Source: an uncultured Clostridia bacterium (GTDB lineage: Bacteria > Bacillota > Clostridia > Christensenellales > Borkfalkiaceae). From it: DNA of 31,608 nucleotides. Where the stretch lies: positions 1 to 31,608 of the forward strand of contig CAMUNT010000007.1 in assembly GCA_947090365.1 (NCBI GenBank). Direction: 5' to 3'. The notes under the pieces are model-generated. The model ran no database searches, was not told the DNA's origin, and saw only the letters and a program-made list of their open reading frames with translations. Both the position numbers and the translations under genes were made by a program. Shown one piece after another: positions 21,088 to 28,349 of this stretch; the first letter of the stretch is position 1, and each line of letters begins with the position of its first letter.

Positions 21088-21789
21088 TTGGGAGAATACA
21101 TATTCGAATGCGAAAACGTTTTCAAAAGCTACGGCAGTACCCTTGCGCTTGACAACGTTTCGTTTAAAGTGAAACCCGGCGGAGTAGTCGGACTGTTAGG
21201 TCCCAACGCAAGCGGAAAATCAACGCTTATAAAGCTTGCAATGGGAATGCTTCAGGCGAACGAAGGCAGGCTGCTGATCGACGGCAAAACGCCCGGTGCG
21301 GAAACGAAAAAGATAACCGCATACCTGCCCGACGCAAACTACCTTTATAACTGGATGACCGTTGAACAGCAGGTAAAATACTGTGCGGACTTTTTCAAGG
21401 ACTTCAATATGGAAAAGTGCGACGCATTGTTAAACAGACTGCAAATTTCCAAAAAGCAGAAAATCAGGGCTCTTTCCAAGGGCACTAAGGAAAAACTGGG
21501 GCTTATACTTACTATGTCGCGCGATGCCCAGCTGTATATTCTGGACGAACCTATCGCCGGCGTCGACCCCGCCGCGCGCGACTTCATTCTCGATACGGTT
21601 ATGTCGAACCGTGCGGAAGGCTCGACGATATTCCTCTGCACACACCTTATCGCGGATATAGAACCGATACTTACGCACGCGATATTCTTGAACCGCGGAA
21701 GAATTGCCTTGGACGCACCCGTCGACGAGGTTAGGGAAAAAGAGGGCAAGTCGCTTGACGAAATATTCAGGGAGGTGTTCAAATGGTAG
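21088..21789 (+). CDS. ABC transporter ATP-binding protein
   Basis: The protein has 233 residues starting at TTG 21088 (LGEYIFECENVF, with AAGGAG 7 nt upstream). The longer frame from 21043 would overlap the promoter -10 box and is rejected. Walker A is GPNASGKST, the signature LSKGTKEKL (degenerate from LSGGQ), Walker B YILDEPIAGVDP, and the switch His lies in CTHLI. This resembles BcrA/YtrB-type ATPases that work with a six-helix permease, here encoded immediately downstream with a 7 nt overlap. The substrate is unknown; such pairs often handle peptides, antibiotics or lipids. Confidence 0.85.
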   Translation: MGEYIFECENVFKSYGSTLALDNVSFKVKPGGVVGLLGPNASGKSTLIKLAMGMLQANEGRLLIDGKTPGAETKKITAYLPDANYLYNWMTVEQQVKYCADFFKDFNMEKCDALLNRLQISKKQKIRALSKGTKEKLGLILTMSRDAQLYILDEPIAGVDPAARDFILDTVMSNRAEGSTIFLCTHLIADIEPILTHAIFLNRGRIALDAPVDEVREKEGKSLDEIFREVFKW

Positions 21790-22544
21790 GCAAGCTTATT
21801 AAACACGAGCTGTTAAGCATAATCCGCGTTGCGGTGATACCCGCAATAATTATGGTTTTGCTTGCAATACTTTCGAGAATTATGATTGAAACTTCAAGCG
21901 TAGAGCTTGCCGTAATAATAGTCGTATTTTACGTTTTCTCTATGCTTGCAACGCTATTCGTAGGTTATTTATTCGGAGTTTACAGCTTTTATCAGTCACT
22001 GTTTACAGGAACGGGATATTTAACCCTGTCCCTCCCCGTCACTCCCGACCAGCTTATATGGTCTAAGCTGATTTCGGCGATTGTAGCTATGTTCGCAAGC
22101 TCGATAATTTGTATACTTTCAGCGTGCATTTTCTTTATAGGACTGCCTGCCGAAATTTTAGACGCGCTTGCCGAGTCACTTTCGGTTATCGGCGAAGCAA
22201 TCACTTACATTGCATCAAACGAACCTCTCTTCCTTGCAGAACTCGTCTTATACGGAATACTTTCCATACCTATGACGTTTTTGGTATTCTACGCCGTAAT
22301 GTGCGTAGGTCAGCTGTTCACCGTAAAGAACCGCAAAGGCATTGCGATTCTGCTGTATATCGGTTTGATTTTCGTATGGAATATTATCAGCTCGACGATA
22401 GGTAAAGCCATATTAAACGCGGCGGCAGAAGTTTCCGTTCACCTTGACATCTGGCTGAGAATTATATTCGTTGCCGCAGTCAACGTCGGTTGCTACTTCA
22501 TCGTAAGATACATAATCAAAAACAAAGTCAACCTGCTTGCATAA
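21783..22544 (+). CDS. ABC transporter permease
   Basis: The protein has 253 residues with six hydrophobic segments (about 12-30, 38-62, 98-125, 150-180, 186-208, 225-247), the size and layout of ABC-2-type permeases. The GYLTLSLPVTPDQLIWSKLI segment after helix 2 is typical of that superfamily's coupling region (LPISR/TP-x-x-I/L-x-x-SK). It overlaps the ATPase gene by 7 nt, so both form one transporter. Its stop shares one base with the yggS start (TAATG). Confidence 0.8.
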   Translation: MVGKLIKHELLSIIRVAVIPAIIMVLLAILSRIMIETSSVELAVIIVVFYVFSMLATLFVGYLFGVYSFYQSLFTGTGYLTLSLPVTPDQLIWSKLISAIVAMFASSIICILSACIFFIGLPAEILDALAESLSVIGEAITYIASNEPLFLAELVLYGILSIPMTFLVFYAVMCVGQLFTVKNRKGIAILLYIGLIFVWNIISSTIGKAILNAAAEVSVHLDIWLRIIFVAAVNVGCYFIVRYIIKNKVNLLA

Positions 22545-23218
22545 TGAATATAGAAGATAACGTTAAACTGCTTTTAAACAGCCTGCCCGAAACCAACCCG
22601 TTCGGCGAAAAAATAACCTTGGTCGGAGCAATTAAAACGCAGACGCCCGAGGATATAAACACCGCAATCGAAGCGGGAATTTGCGACGTGGGCGACAACC
22701 GCGTTCAGGAATTCTGCGAAAAGTACGACAAAATTACGGGCAACCCCAAACGGCATTTTATAGGCAGACTGCAAACCAACAAAATCAAGTATCTTTTAGG
22801 CAAAGTCGATTTGTATCACTCGGTTGACAGAATGCACTTAGCCGAAGAGCTTTCCTTACAAAGCGCAAAAAAAGGCTTAACCTCCGAAATACTCGTTCAG
22901 GTGAATATCGGAAACGAGCAGACCAAAGGCGGGTTCGCCTATGAAGAGATTGAAGCCGTCTATGCAAAAATCAAAGATTTGCCCGCGCTGAAAGTAAAGG
23001 GGCTTATGGCAATGCTTCCCGATACGGACGATATTCCGCTTTTATGCGCCCTCGCACATAAGTTGCGCGGTGCATACGACAACCTTAAAAGTGCGGACCC
23101 GGACATATGCGTGCTGTCTATGGGTATGAGCGGGGATTATAAGCTTTGTATCGAGGCCGGAAGCAATTTAATACGCCTCGGAACGGCAATTTTCGGCGAA
23201 CGACACTACAAAAAATAA
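22544..23218 (+). CDS. yggS: YggS/PLPBP pyridoxal-phosphate homeostasis protein
   Basis: The protein has 224 residues from ATG 22544. The cofactor lysine is K31 in LVGAIKTQTPEDI. The family features GICDVGDNRVQEF, RHFIGRLQTNKIKY, LVQVNIGNEQTKGGF and LSMGMSGDYKLCIEAGSNLI then RLGTAIFG are all present. It binds PLP in an alanine-racemase-like barrel without known catalysis and buffers vitamin B6 and amino-acid pools. Overlap with the permease stop shows translational coupling; the link to the transporter is probably only operon position. Confidence 0.93.
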   Translation: MNIEDNVKLLLNSLPETNPFGEKITLVGAIKTQTPEDINTAIEAGICDVGDNRVQEFCEKYDKITGNPKRHFIGRLQTNKIKYLLGKVDLYHSVDRMHLAEELSLQSAKKGLTSEILVQVNIGNEQTKGGFAYEEIEAVYAKIKDLPALKVKGLMAMLPDTDDIPLLCALAHKLRGAYDNLKSADPDICVLSMGMSGDYKLCIEAGSNLIRLGTAIFGERHYKK

Positions 23219-23220
23219 CA

Positions 23221-23253
23221 AAAACGGCTTTCCGTAAGGAGAGCCGTTTTTTC
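23221..23253 (+). terminator. Intrinsic terminator after yggS
   Basis: AAAACGGCTTTCC/GGAGAGCCGTTTT pairs around GTAA with one mismatch, then continues into a T-run (seven T). Confidence 0.85.
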
Positions 23254-23288
23254 AGTTTAAAAATCAATATATTAATTATAAATTGTAA

Positions 23289-23825
23289 TCAATAGTTTTC
23301 CTCGCGCACTTCGAAGTAGCTTTGAGGATGAGCGCATACGGGGCAAACCTCGGGAGCTTTCGTGCCCGTAACGATATGTCCGCAGTTACGGCATTCCCAT
23401 ACTTTGACTTCGCTTTTTTCGAATACGGACGCCGTTTCAACGTTCTTTAACAGAGCGCGGTATCTTTCCTCGTGCGCCTTTTCAATAGCGCCGACCATAC
23501 GGAATTTACCGGCAAGCGCCTTAAAGCCTTCGGCTTCGGCGGTTTTTGCAAACTCTTCGTACATATCCGTCCACTCGTAATTTTCACCGCCGGCGGCTGC
23601 CGCAAGATTTTCTGCAGTATTGCTTATTCCCTCCAACTCCTTGAACCACATTTTAGCGTGTTCCTTTTCGTTTTCGGCAGTCTTTAAGAACAGCGCAGCA
23701 ATCTGCTCGTAACCCTCTTTTTTGGCAACGGAAGCAAAATACGTGTATTTGTTTCTTGCCTGAGATTCGCCTGCAAACGCCGCCTCGAGATTCTTTTCGG
23801 TCTTTGTGCCTTTGTATTTGTTCAT
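23289..23825 (-). CDS. rbr: Rubrerythrin
   Basis: The protein has 178 residues. The ferritin-like diiron domain carries the E-x-x-R and E-x2-H iron ligands (FAGESQARNKY, AENEKEHAKMW, EKAHEERY). The C-terminal rubredoxin-like domain has CRNCG and CPVC. Rubrerythrins reduce hydrogen peroxide using electrons from rubredoxin/NADH and are typical of anaerobes, supporting an anaerobic host. It is a single gene with its own consensus promoter and AGGAG site. Confidence 0.95.
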   Translation of the reverse strand: MNKYKGTKTEKNLEAAFAGESQARNKYTYFASVAKKEGYEQIAALFLKTAENEKEHAKMWFKELEGISNTAENLAAAAGGENYEWTDMYEEFAKTAEAEGFKALAGKFRMVGAIEKAHEERYRALLKNVETASVFEKSEVKVWECRNCGHIVTGTKAPEVCPVCAHPQSYFEVREENY

Positions 23826-23854
23826 AAAATTCTCCTGTGTTTTATACTGATTTT

Positions 23855-23883
23855 ATTATAATATTTATCAATCGATTTGTCAA
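23855..23883 (-). promoter_or_regulatory. Consensus promoter of rubrerythrin
   Basis: On the minus strand TTGACA (23878-23883) and TATAAT (23855-23860) are 17 bp apart. I see no obvious PerR-box palindrome, so the mode of peroxide control is not evident. Confidence 0.85.
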
Positions 23884-23975
23884 TTGCAAATGAAAAGGCA
23901 CCGATATTTTCGATACCCGCTTTATAATCTTCAAATATTGCCTTCCCTACTCCTGCCCGCTTTGTACACCCAAAC

Positions 23976-24284
23976 TCAACCTTTACGCTTTTTTTTATAG
24001 TCAAAAAGCAGTTCCTGTAAAGCTTCATCGTCATCTTCTTCTAAAATTTGCTTTAATTCCGCCAAAACGTTTATATGCTCCGCAATTGCCAACAGCGCCG
24101 ATTGCCTTCTGTCAATACGCCCGTAAAACATATTTGCATATTTATCGCAAACCTCGTGCCTTTCAACCGTAGTTTTCTTTTTAGAACAAAGCCCTATATC
24201 GCACCTGTCGAACTGTGTATATCCCTTTGTGAAATACGGCTTATAATATTTACAGCCGTAGCAATGCTTATTTTCGTTTTCCAT
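23976..24284 (-). CDS. Small Cys-rich protein divergent from XRE gene
   Basis: The protein has 102 residues. The N-terminal half has a C-x2-C-x16-C-x4-C-x12-C spacing (HCYGCKYYKPYF..., DRCDIGLCSKKK, HEVCDKY), which suggests a small zinc-binding fold. The C-terminal half is helical and acidic, then basic (LLFDYKKKRKG). I do not know the family. AAGGAAAGG precedes ATG 24284. Placed head-to-head with an XRE regulator across a palindromic operator, it is probably that regulator's target and may be part of a small accessory module. Confidence 0.65.
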   Translation of the reverse strand: MENENKHCYGCKYYKPYFTKGYTQFDRCDIGLCSKKKTTVERHEVCDKYANMFYGRIDRRQSALLAIAEHINVLAELKQILEEDDDEALQELLFDYKKKRKG

Positions 24285-24328
24285 AACCTTTCCTTTTTAT
24301 TTTGAATTTAATATAAGTTTATAGAAAT

Positions 24329-24377
24329 AAACTATCTAAGTCAAGTGTTTTAGATAGTTTTAGTCTAAAATTTAATT
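24329..24377. promoter_or_regulatory. Divergent promoter region with AAACTATCTAA palindrome
   Basis: The arms AAACTATCTAA (24329-24339) and TTAGATAGTTT (24350-24360) are perfect complements. Leftward TTGACT (24339-24344) overlaps them; rightward TAAAAT (24366-24371) ends 6 nt before the XRE gene's ATG. The half-site GTCTAAAAT recurs at the -10 box. It has the same architecture as the unit at 12667-12728. Confidence 0.65.
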
Positions 24378-24587
24378 ATGAATATTGTTTTCGCCGAAAG
24401 ACTAAAAAATTTGAGAAAAGAAAAAGGATTAAGCCAAGCAGAACTGGCAACTGCACTCAATTTAACGCAACGCAAAATATCCTATTTGGAAACAGGACAA
24501 TTTGAGCCTGATTTAACAATTCTTTGGGAAATAAGCAATTATTTTGGTGTTAGTTGCGATTACCTCATAGGTAAAACAGATTACTAA
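24378..24587 (+). CDS. XRE-family HTH transcriptional regulator (leaderless)
   Basis: The 69 residues are a single Cro/C1 helix-turn-helix: LKNLRKEKGLSQAELATALN then LTQRKISYLETGQFEPDLT, ending YFGVSCDYLIGKTDY. No Shine-Dalgarno precedes the ATG and the -10 box ends 6 nt before it, so the transcript is likely leaderless. It should repress itself and the divergent Cys-rich gene through the AAACTATCTAA operator. A perfect AAAGGTTGCCAA/TTGGCAACCTTT palindrome follows the stop as terminator. Confidence 0.85.
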   Translation: MNIVFAERLKNLRKEKGLSQAELATALNLTQRKISYLETGQFEPDLTILWEISNYFGVSCDYLIGKTDY

Positions 24588-24588
24588 G

Positions 24589-24613
24589 AAAGGTTGCCAA
24601 TTGGCAACCTTTT
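24589..24613 (+). terminator. Palindromic terminator after the second XRE gene
   Basis: AAAGGTTGCCAA (24589-24600) is followed directly by its complement TTGGCAACCTTT (24601-24612), then T and AAATTT. The tail is short but the stem is perfect. Confidence 0.65.
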
Positions 24614-24653
24614 AAATTTGTATTTAATTTAAATCCGTCCATTTGTGTAAATT

Positions 24654-25772
24654 TTATTCTTCCGAGCTTTTGACAGGCTCGGACGAGCTTTCAATGGGTT
24701 CGGGTTGTTTCTTTTTGATAAACGCTTTGAAGTGGGCGCAGTTTAATATGAGCACCTCCCTTACTATCATCATAGCGGTGAAGGCAAGCGTTCCGCCGAC
24801 CAAAACGTCGGAAAGATAATGTGCGCCGACTACTATTCTGCACACCGCAACGGTCACCGTATAAACGACGGGAACTACCCAGCACAGCACCTTTATATAG
24901 GTCTTTTTAAACCTGTCGATAAGGTCGGGCAGACACACGAGCGCGAAGGACATTGCCGCACAGTAGGTGTGTCCCGACGGGAAGGAGCGGCACGTATCCG
25001 AAGCCGCGCCAACGAAAGAGGAGGAATCCGCTCCGCCGGTAACTATTCCGTTTACGGTCAAATCCCTCGAACCGTTGATTACGTACCAGGGAGTGTAATA
25101 CGAAAAATCGCCTAAGGCGTTCATTGCCCTGTACCTTACTCTGCCTACCTGTCCCTTTACCGCGCCGACTACGGCAAGATAAAGAGCTTCAACGATAAGT
25201 ATTGCGATTGCAAGCTTTAAAAGCTTTAAAATATCTTCCTTTTTTACGCGCAGTAAAAGGGCAAAAATCAACCCGCCGACTAATAACGCCAGAACCAGCT
25301 GAACCGCGGTAAGATATGCGGTATTAAGCGTAAAGCTTACGCCCGAGCCGATTAGCGCGCCCTGTAAAATCCTGTCGGTATACTTAAAAGCATCGTGGAA
25401 AAACTCGTACAGCTCATAAACGGCAAACACCGAAAAACCGATAATAAGAACGACTTTAATTATTTTATACGCAACGCCTTTAAGCTCTTTTATAAAGAAA
25501 AACCTTTCGTTTTCCTGCATCTTTATAGCCGAGCACAGGCAAATCAGCGAAGCGGCCCCGCCCGCAATATATACGAGCGAACCGCCCATTACCTCGAAAA
25601 ATAATGCGAACTGATTTGAAGCGTAGTACTCGCCCTCCGCCAGACTGCCGCTTGTCATAAATTTCGAAATGCTCAAATCGTAAAATGAAGCCAGCGTAAG
25701 AATTACGGCGAACACAACGGCGGTTACCGCTACGCCGAGTATCAGGTTAAGCTTCAATTTTTTGTTATCCAT
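24654..25772 (-). CDS. PAP2-superfamily membrane phosphatase
   Basis: The protein has 372 residues with about eight hydrophobic segments. The phosphatase signature is present in order: KGQVGRVRYR (motif 1, K-x6-R-x-x-R-like), RSFPSGHTYCA (motif 2) and CRIVVGAHYLSDVLVG (motif 3, R-x5-H-x3-D). Such enzymes dephosphorylate lipid phosphates such as undecaprenyl or phosphatidate pyrophosphates on the outer membrane face. The N-terminal extension of membrane helices and the Glu/Ser/Pro-rich tail (EPIESSSEPVKSSEE) are beyond the core domain. AAGGAG precedes ATG 25772, just after the ribosomal operon terminator. Confidence 0.85.
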   Translation of the reverse strand: MDNKKLKLNLILGVAVTAVVFAVILTLASFYDLSISKFMTSGSLAEGEYYASNQFALFFEVMGGSLVYIAGGAASLICLCSAIKMQENERFFFIKELKGVAYKIIKVVLIIGFSVFAVYELYEFFHDAFKYTDRILQGALIGSGVSFTLNTAYLTAVQLVLALLVGGLIFALLLRVKKEDILKLLKLAIAILIVEALYLAVVGAVKGQVGRVRYRAMNALGDFSYYTPWYVINGSRDLTVNGIVTGGADSSSFVGAASDTCRSFPSGHTYCAAMSFALVCLPDLIDRFKKTYIKVLCWVVPVVYTVTVAVCRIVVGAHYLSDVLVGGTLAFTAMMIVREVLILNCAHFKAFIKKKQPEPIESSSEPVKSSEE

Positions 25773-25783
25773 TGTTACTCCTT

Positions 25784-25814
25784 AAAAAAAAGTTGTGACC
25801 TTAGCGGGCACAAC
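25784..25814 (-). terminator. Intrinsic terminator of the rpsF-ssb-rpsR operon
   Basis: On the minus strand GTTGTG...CACAAC (25809-25814 with 25792-25797), plus an inner CC/GG, leads into a run of eight T (25784-25791). Confidence 0.75.
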
Positions 25815-25834
25815 GTTTTTATAATTTTTCTATA

Positions 25835-26092
25835 TTACTCCGCCTTGAAGGGAAGCAAAGCCGAAACTCTCGCACGCTTGATTGCGGTGGAAAGCTCGCG
25901 CTGGTGTTTTGCGCACGTTCCCGTCATTCTGCGGGGCATAATTTTTCCGCTTTCGGCAACGAATTTCTTTAAACGGTTAACGTCCTTATAATCGATTTCC
26001 GTTACTTTTTCCTGACAGAACACGCAAACTCTTCTGCGCTGCATTTTTTTATAAGGCTTTTTAGGGGCAACAGCCGTCTTATTTTCTTCCAT
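25835..26092 (-). CDS. rpsR: 30S ribosomal protein S18
   Basis: The protein has 85 residues. The core MQRRRVCVFCQEKVTEIDYK then DVNRLKKFVAESGKIMPRRM and TGTCAKHQRELSTAIKRAR is the textbook S18 sequence, with C-x2-C intact, so it is probably the zinc-associated form. It binds the 16S central domain together with S6. It is last of the rpsF-ssb-rpsR operon. Confidence 0.98.
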   Translation of the reverse strand: MEENKTAVAPKKPYKKMQRRRVCVFCQEKVTEIDYKDVNRLKKFVAESGKIMPRRMTGTCAKHQRELSTAIKRARVSALLPFKAE

Positions 26093-26120
26093 TAAAATTC
26101 TTGACCTCCGTTATTTTCTC

Positions 26121-26534
26121 TTAGAAAGGTATATCGGTGTCGTCGTCAAACGCCTGCAAGCTTGCCTTCTTCCGCTCAGACGGCATAGAAGGCGCTTCGG
26201 CAAAGCCGTCGCCCGAACCTTTCGGCGTCAGGAACTCTACGTCCTGCGCTACAATGTCGACGCCCGTGCGTTTTACGCCCTGACTGTCCTCGTAATTCCT
26301 CAGTTCTATCGAACCGCTTACGGCAACCTTGTTGCCCTTCTTTGCGTAGCGTGCAACCGTTTCACCTAAACCGCGCCAGGCGACTACGTTGAAAAAGTCG
26401 GTTTTTCTTTCGCCGTCGGCAGAACCGTAATTTCTGTTTACGGCGATTGCAAAACGGCAGAGTGCCACGCCCGAAGTAGTTTCAGTCAATTCGGGGTCAC
26501 GTGTTAAATTTCCGATTAAAAATACTTTATTCAT
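26121..26534 (-). CDS. ssb: Single-stranded DNA-binding protein
   Basis: The protein has 137 residues. The OB-fold starts MNKVFLIGNLTRDPELTETT and contains FFNVVAWRGLGETVARYAKK. A short linker leads to the acidic C-terminal tip DDDTDIPF, which recruits repair and replication partners. Its position between S6 and S18 is the usual Bacillota arrangement. It coats single-stranded DNA during replication. Confidence 0.98.
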   Translation of the reverse strand: MNKVFLIGNLTRDPELTETTSGVALCRFAIAVNRNYGSADGERKTDFFNVVAWRGLGETVARYAKKGNKVAVSGSIELRNYEDSQGVKRTGVDIVAQDVEFLTPKGSGDGFAEAPSMPSERKKASLQAFDDDTDIPF

Positions 26535-26544
26535 CTTTTGTTCC

Positions 26545-26835
26545 TTAATTTTTTGCTGTAATAACTCTTCTCAAAACTTCGGAAGAAAGACCTGCAACTC
26601 TGTCAAGCTCTTTCACAACCGAACCGTCTGCTTCGAAAGTCATCAAAACGTAATAGCCGTCGTGCTTATAGTTGATGGGATAAGCAAGCTTCTTTACGCC
26701 CCACTTGTCAGTGGAAACGACTTTACCGTTTGCCGATACAATATCTTCAAACTTTTTTACAAACGCTTCCTTTCCCTCGTCGGAAACGGACGCGTCCAAA
26801 ACGTAAAGCATTTCGTAAGTTTTCATAAATTTCAC
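26545..26835 (-). CDS. rpsF: 30S ribosomal protein S6
   Basis: The protein has 96 residues. YEMLYVLDASVSDEGKEAFV, WGVKKLAYPINYKHDGYYVL and the C-terminal RVAGLSSEVLRRVITAK are typical of S6. GGAGGTGA precedes ATG 26835. It opens the operon and, with S18, likely represses it through the leader hairpin directly upstream. Confidence 0.97.
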   Translation of the reverse strand: MKFMKTYEMLYVLDASVSDEGKEAFVKKFEDIVSANGKVVSTDKWGVKKLAYPINYKHDGYYVLMTFEADGSVVKELDRVAGLSSEVLRRVITAKN

Positions 26836-26843
26836 CTCCCGGA

Positions 26844-26882
26844 CTTAATGGCGTGCCACCTGCGGCACGCAAGGTTATTAAG
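26844..26882 (-). ncRNA. Hairpin leader of rpsF (S6:S18-type autoregulatory element)
   Basis: On the minus strand an outer stem CTTAAT/ATTAAG (26877-26882 with 26844-26849) encloses an internal bulge (AACCTT) and an inner perfect stem GCGTGCC/GGCACGC with loop GCAGGT, ending a few bases before the ribosome binding site. The known S6:S18 leader has a bulged hairpin at this place that mimics the S6:S18 site on 16S rRNA. The best promoter predicts a start near 26876, which would leave out the outer 5' arm; the exact start decides whether the full element is made. Confidence 0.5.
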
Positions 26883-26911
26883 ATTTTACATTATATATAT
26901 AAATTTGTCAA
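26883..26911 (-). promoter_or_regulatory. Promoter of the rpsF operon
   Basis: On the minus strand TTGACA (26906-26911) and TAAAAT (26883-26888) are 17 bp apart. An alternative TATAAT at 26890-26895 lacks a -35 at proper distance. The -35 box overlaps the stop codon of the CCA-adding enzyme gene. Confidence 0.65.
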
Positions 26912-28266
26912 ATGAATTTGCCCTCTGCAACCGCCTTTTTAACGCGGGCAAGCAGAGTTTTTTCATCGTTTAAGGCGGGATTTAGCGCACATTCGTACAA
27001 AAGCCGTTCAAGCATTTTTCCGACCGATTTTGCGGGCACGCCCGCGTCCAACAGTTCACCGCCACGTATTTTAAGCTGTTTCAAATTGGTCGGCGCGCCT
27101 TCGGACTGCATTTTTTCGTAAATCGAGCGCCATTTCGTGACGCAGGGCGCTTCGCTTAAATTATCGCGGCAGGCGGAAAAATCGGCCTGCTTGACAAGCA
27201 GCAGCTTTTCGAAAATATCGTAATTTCCGAGGATAAGTCTGCGTATCTTGCTCTCGCGGGCGTCACCCGCCAGATCGTACATATGCAGGCGGGTCAATCT
27301 TTCCGTTTCCGAAGCAAGCTTTTTCGGCACCTTTAAACGCTCGCATACCTTCAAGACAATTTCCGCCCCGATAATTTCGTGGCCGTAAAATCTTCCGACG
27401 TCGAGAAACGCGCGGGGTTTGCCTATATCGTGCACAAGCGAAGCAAATCTCACGCTTTTATCCGCGTAAAGGACGGCGCGCAAGGAATGCTCCAATACGT
27501 CGTGGCTGTGGTATTTTTCGTTTTGCGCCATTCCTCTGCCCAAAGTCAGCTCGGGCAAAATTGCGTCTAAAACGCGCGTTTTACCGAGAATTTTCAAACC
27601 TTCGTACTGCGCGCCTTCCACGCCGTACTTCCCGTCGGCGTGCAATATCGCGTCAAGCTCGGCGTAAATTCTTTCAGCCGAAATATCGACGATTAATTTG
27701 CTGTTTTTCAACGCGCCCGCAAGACACTCCTCCGTCGGCGTGAAATTAAGCTGCGCCGACTGTCGGGCAAGGCGCATTAAACGAAGCCCGTCCTCACCGA
27801 ACACCTTGTCCGCATCCGCAACAGTACTCATTCTCTTGTTTTTAATATCGTCCGTTCCGCCGAGCGGGTCGCAAAGCTCCCCCTTAGCGATATCGTAGTA
27901 AACGGCGTTGCACCTGAAGTCGCGCCGCCGCGCGTCAAGCATAATATCGTCCGTAAAAAAGGATTTTACGGGGGTATGGACCCCGCGCACGTACTTGTCG
28001 GAGCGGAAGCAGGTAAACTCGTACTTTTCCCCCCCGAACCCTAATTTGACGGTGCCCGTATTTGAGTATACCGCGTCAATTTCCGCCCCGCACTTTTCCG
28101 CAACGGACAAAAATTCTTCTGCCCCGACGGGCGCGCAGACGTCTATATCCTGCCCCTCGGCCTTCAGTCCCGCCAGAGCGTCGCGGACGTAACCGCCGAC
28201 TATATAGAGCGGAAAAGGACACGCCGAAGCTAAATTATAAAGTTTTTCCGACACGCATATTTCCAT
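26908..28266 (-). CDS. cca: CCA tRNA nucleotidyltransferase with HD domain
   Basis: The protein has 452 residues. The class II nucleotidyltransferase head has YIVGGYVRDAL and the metal-binding D-x-D in GQDIDV. RRRDFRCNAVYYD and GEDGLRLMRLARQSAQLNF are the family's template and neck motifs. The central HD domain reads HSHDVLEHSLRAVLYA and SLVHDIGKP. It adds or repairs the CCA end of tRNAs, although all four tRNAs here already encode CCA, so repair is the likely task. It is divergent from the diacylglycerol-kinase-family gene. Confidence 0.93.
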   Translation of the reverse strand: MEICVSEKLYNLASACPFPLYIVGGYVRDALAGLKAEGQDIDVCAPVGAEEFLSVAEKCGAEIDAVYSNTGTVKLGFGGEKYEFTCFRSDKYVRGVHTPVKSFFTDDIMLDARRRDFRCNAVYYDIAKGELCDPLGGTDDIKNKRMSTVADADKVFGEDGLRLMRLARQSAQLNFTPTEECLAGALKNSKLIVDISAERIYAELDAILHADGKYGVEGAQYEGLKILGKTRVLDAILPELTLGRGMAQNEKYHSHDVLEHSLRAVLYADKSVRFASLVHDIGKPRAFLDVGRFYGHEIIGAEIVLKVCERLKVPKKLASETERLTRLHMYDLAGDARESKIRRLILGNYDIFEKLLLVKQADFSACRDNLSEAPCVTKWRSIYEKMQSEGAPTNLKQLKIRGGELLDAGVPAKSVGKMLERLLYECALNPALNDEKTLLARVKKAVAEGKFI

Positions 28267-28296
28267 ATATTTTATTTTACCACTTTTTCAAAACAA

Positions 28297-28325
28297 TTGC
28301 AATAATAAAATATTTGGTTTATAAT
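28297..28325 (+). promoter_or_regulatory. Promoter of the lipid kinase-phosphatase operon
   Basis: TTGCAA (28297-28302) and TATAAT (28320-28325) are 17 bp apart, giving a start near 28332. Confidence 0.7.
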
Positions 28326-28349
28326 GTTTATATACGAGAGGATAAAGCA

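Noticed and set aside
23822..24034. 70-codon frame downstream of the Cys-rich gene
   Set aside because: It runs across the rubrerythrin promoter and overlaps the Cys-rich gene; no family or start signal.
26890..26895. TATAAT as the rpsF -10 box
   Set aside because: No -35 sequence lies 16-18 bp upstream, whereas TTGACA with TAAAAT has exact 17 bp spacing; kept only as an alternative.
28062..28349. N-terminal extension of the lipid kinase
   Set aside because: It overlaps the cca gene on the other strand and a consensus promoter; the kinase fold begins at 28350.
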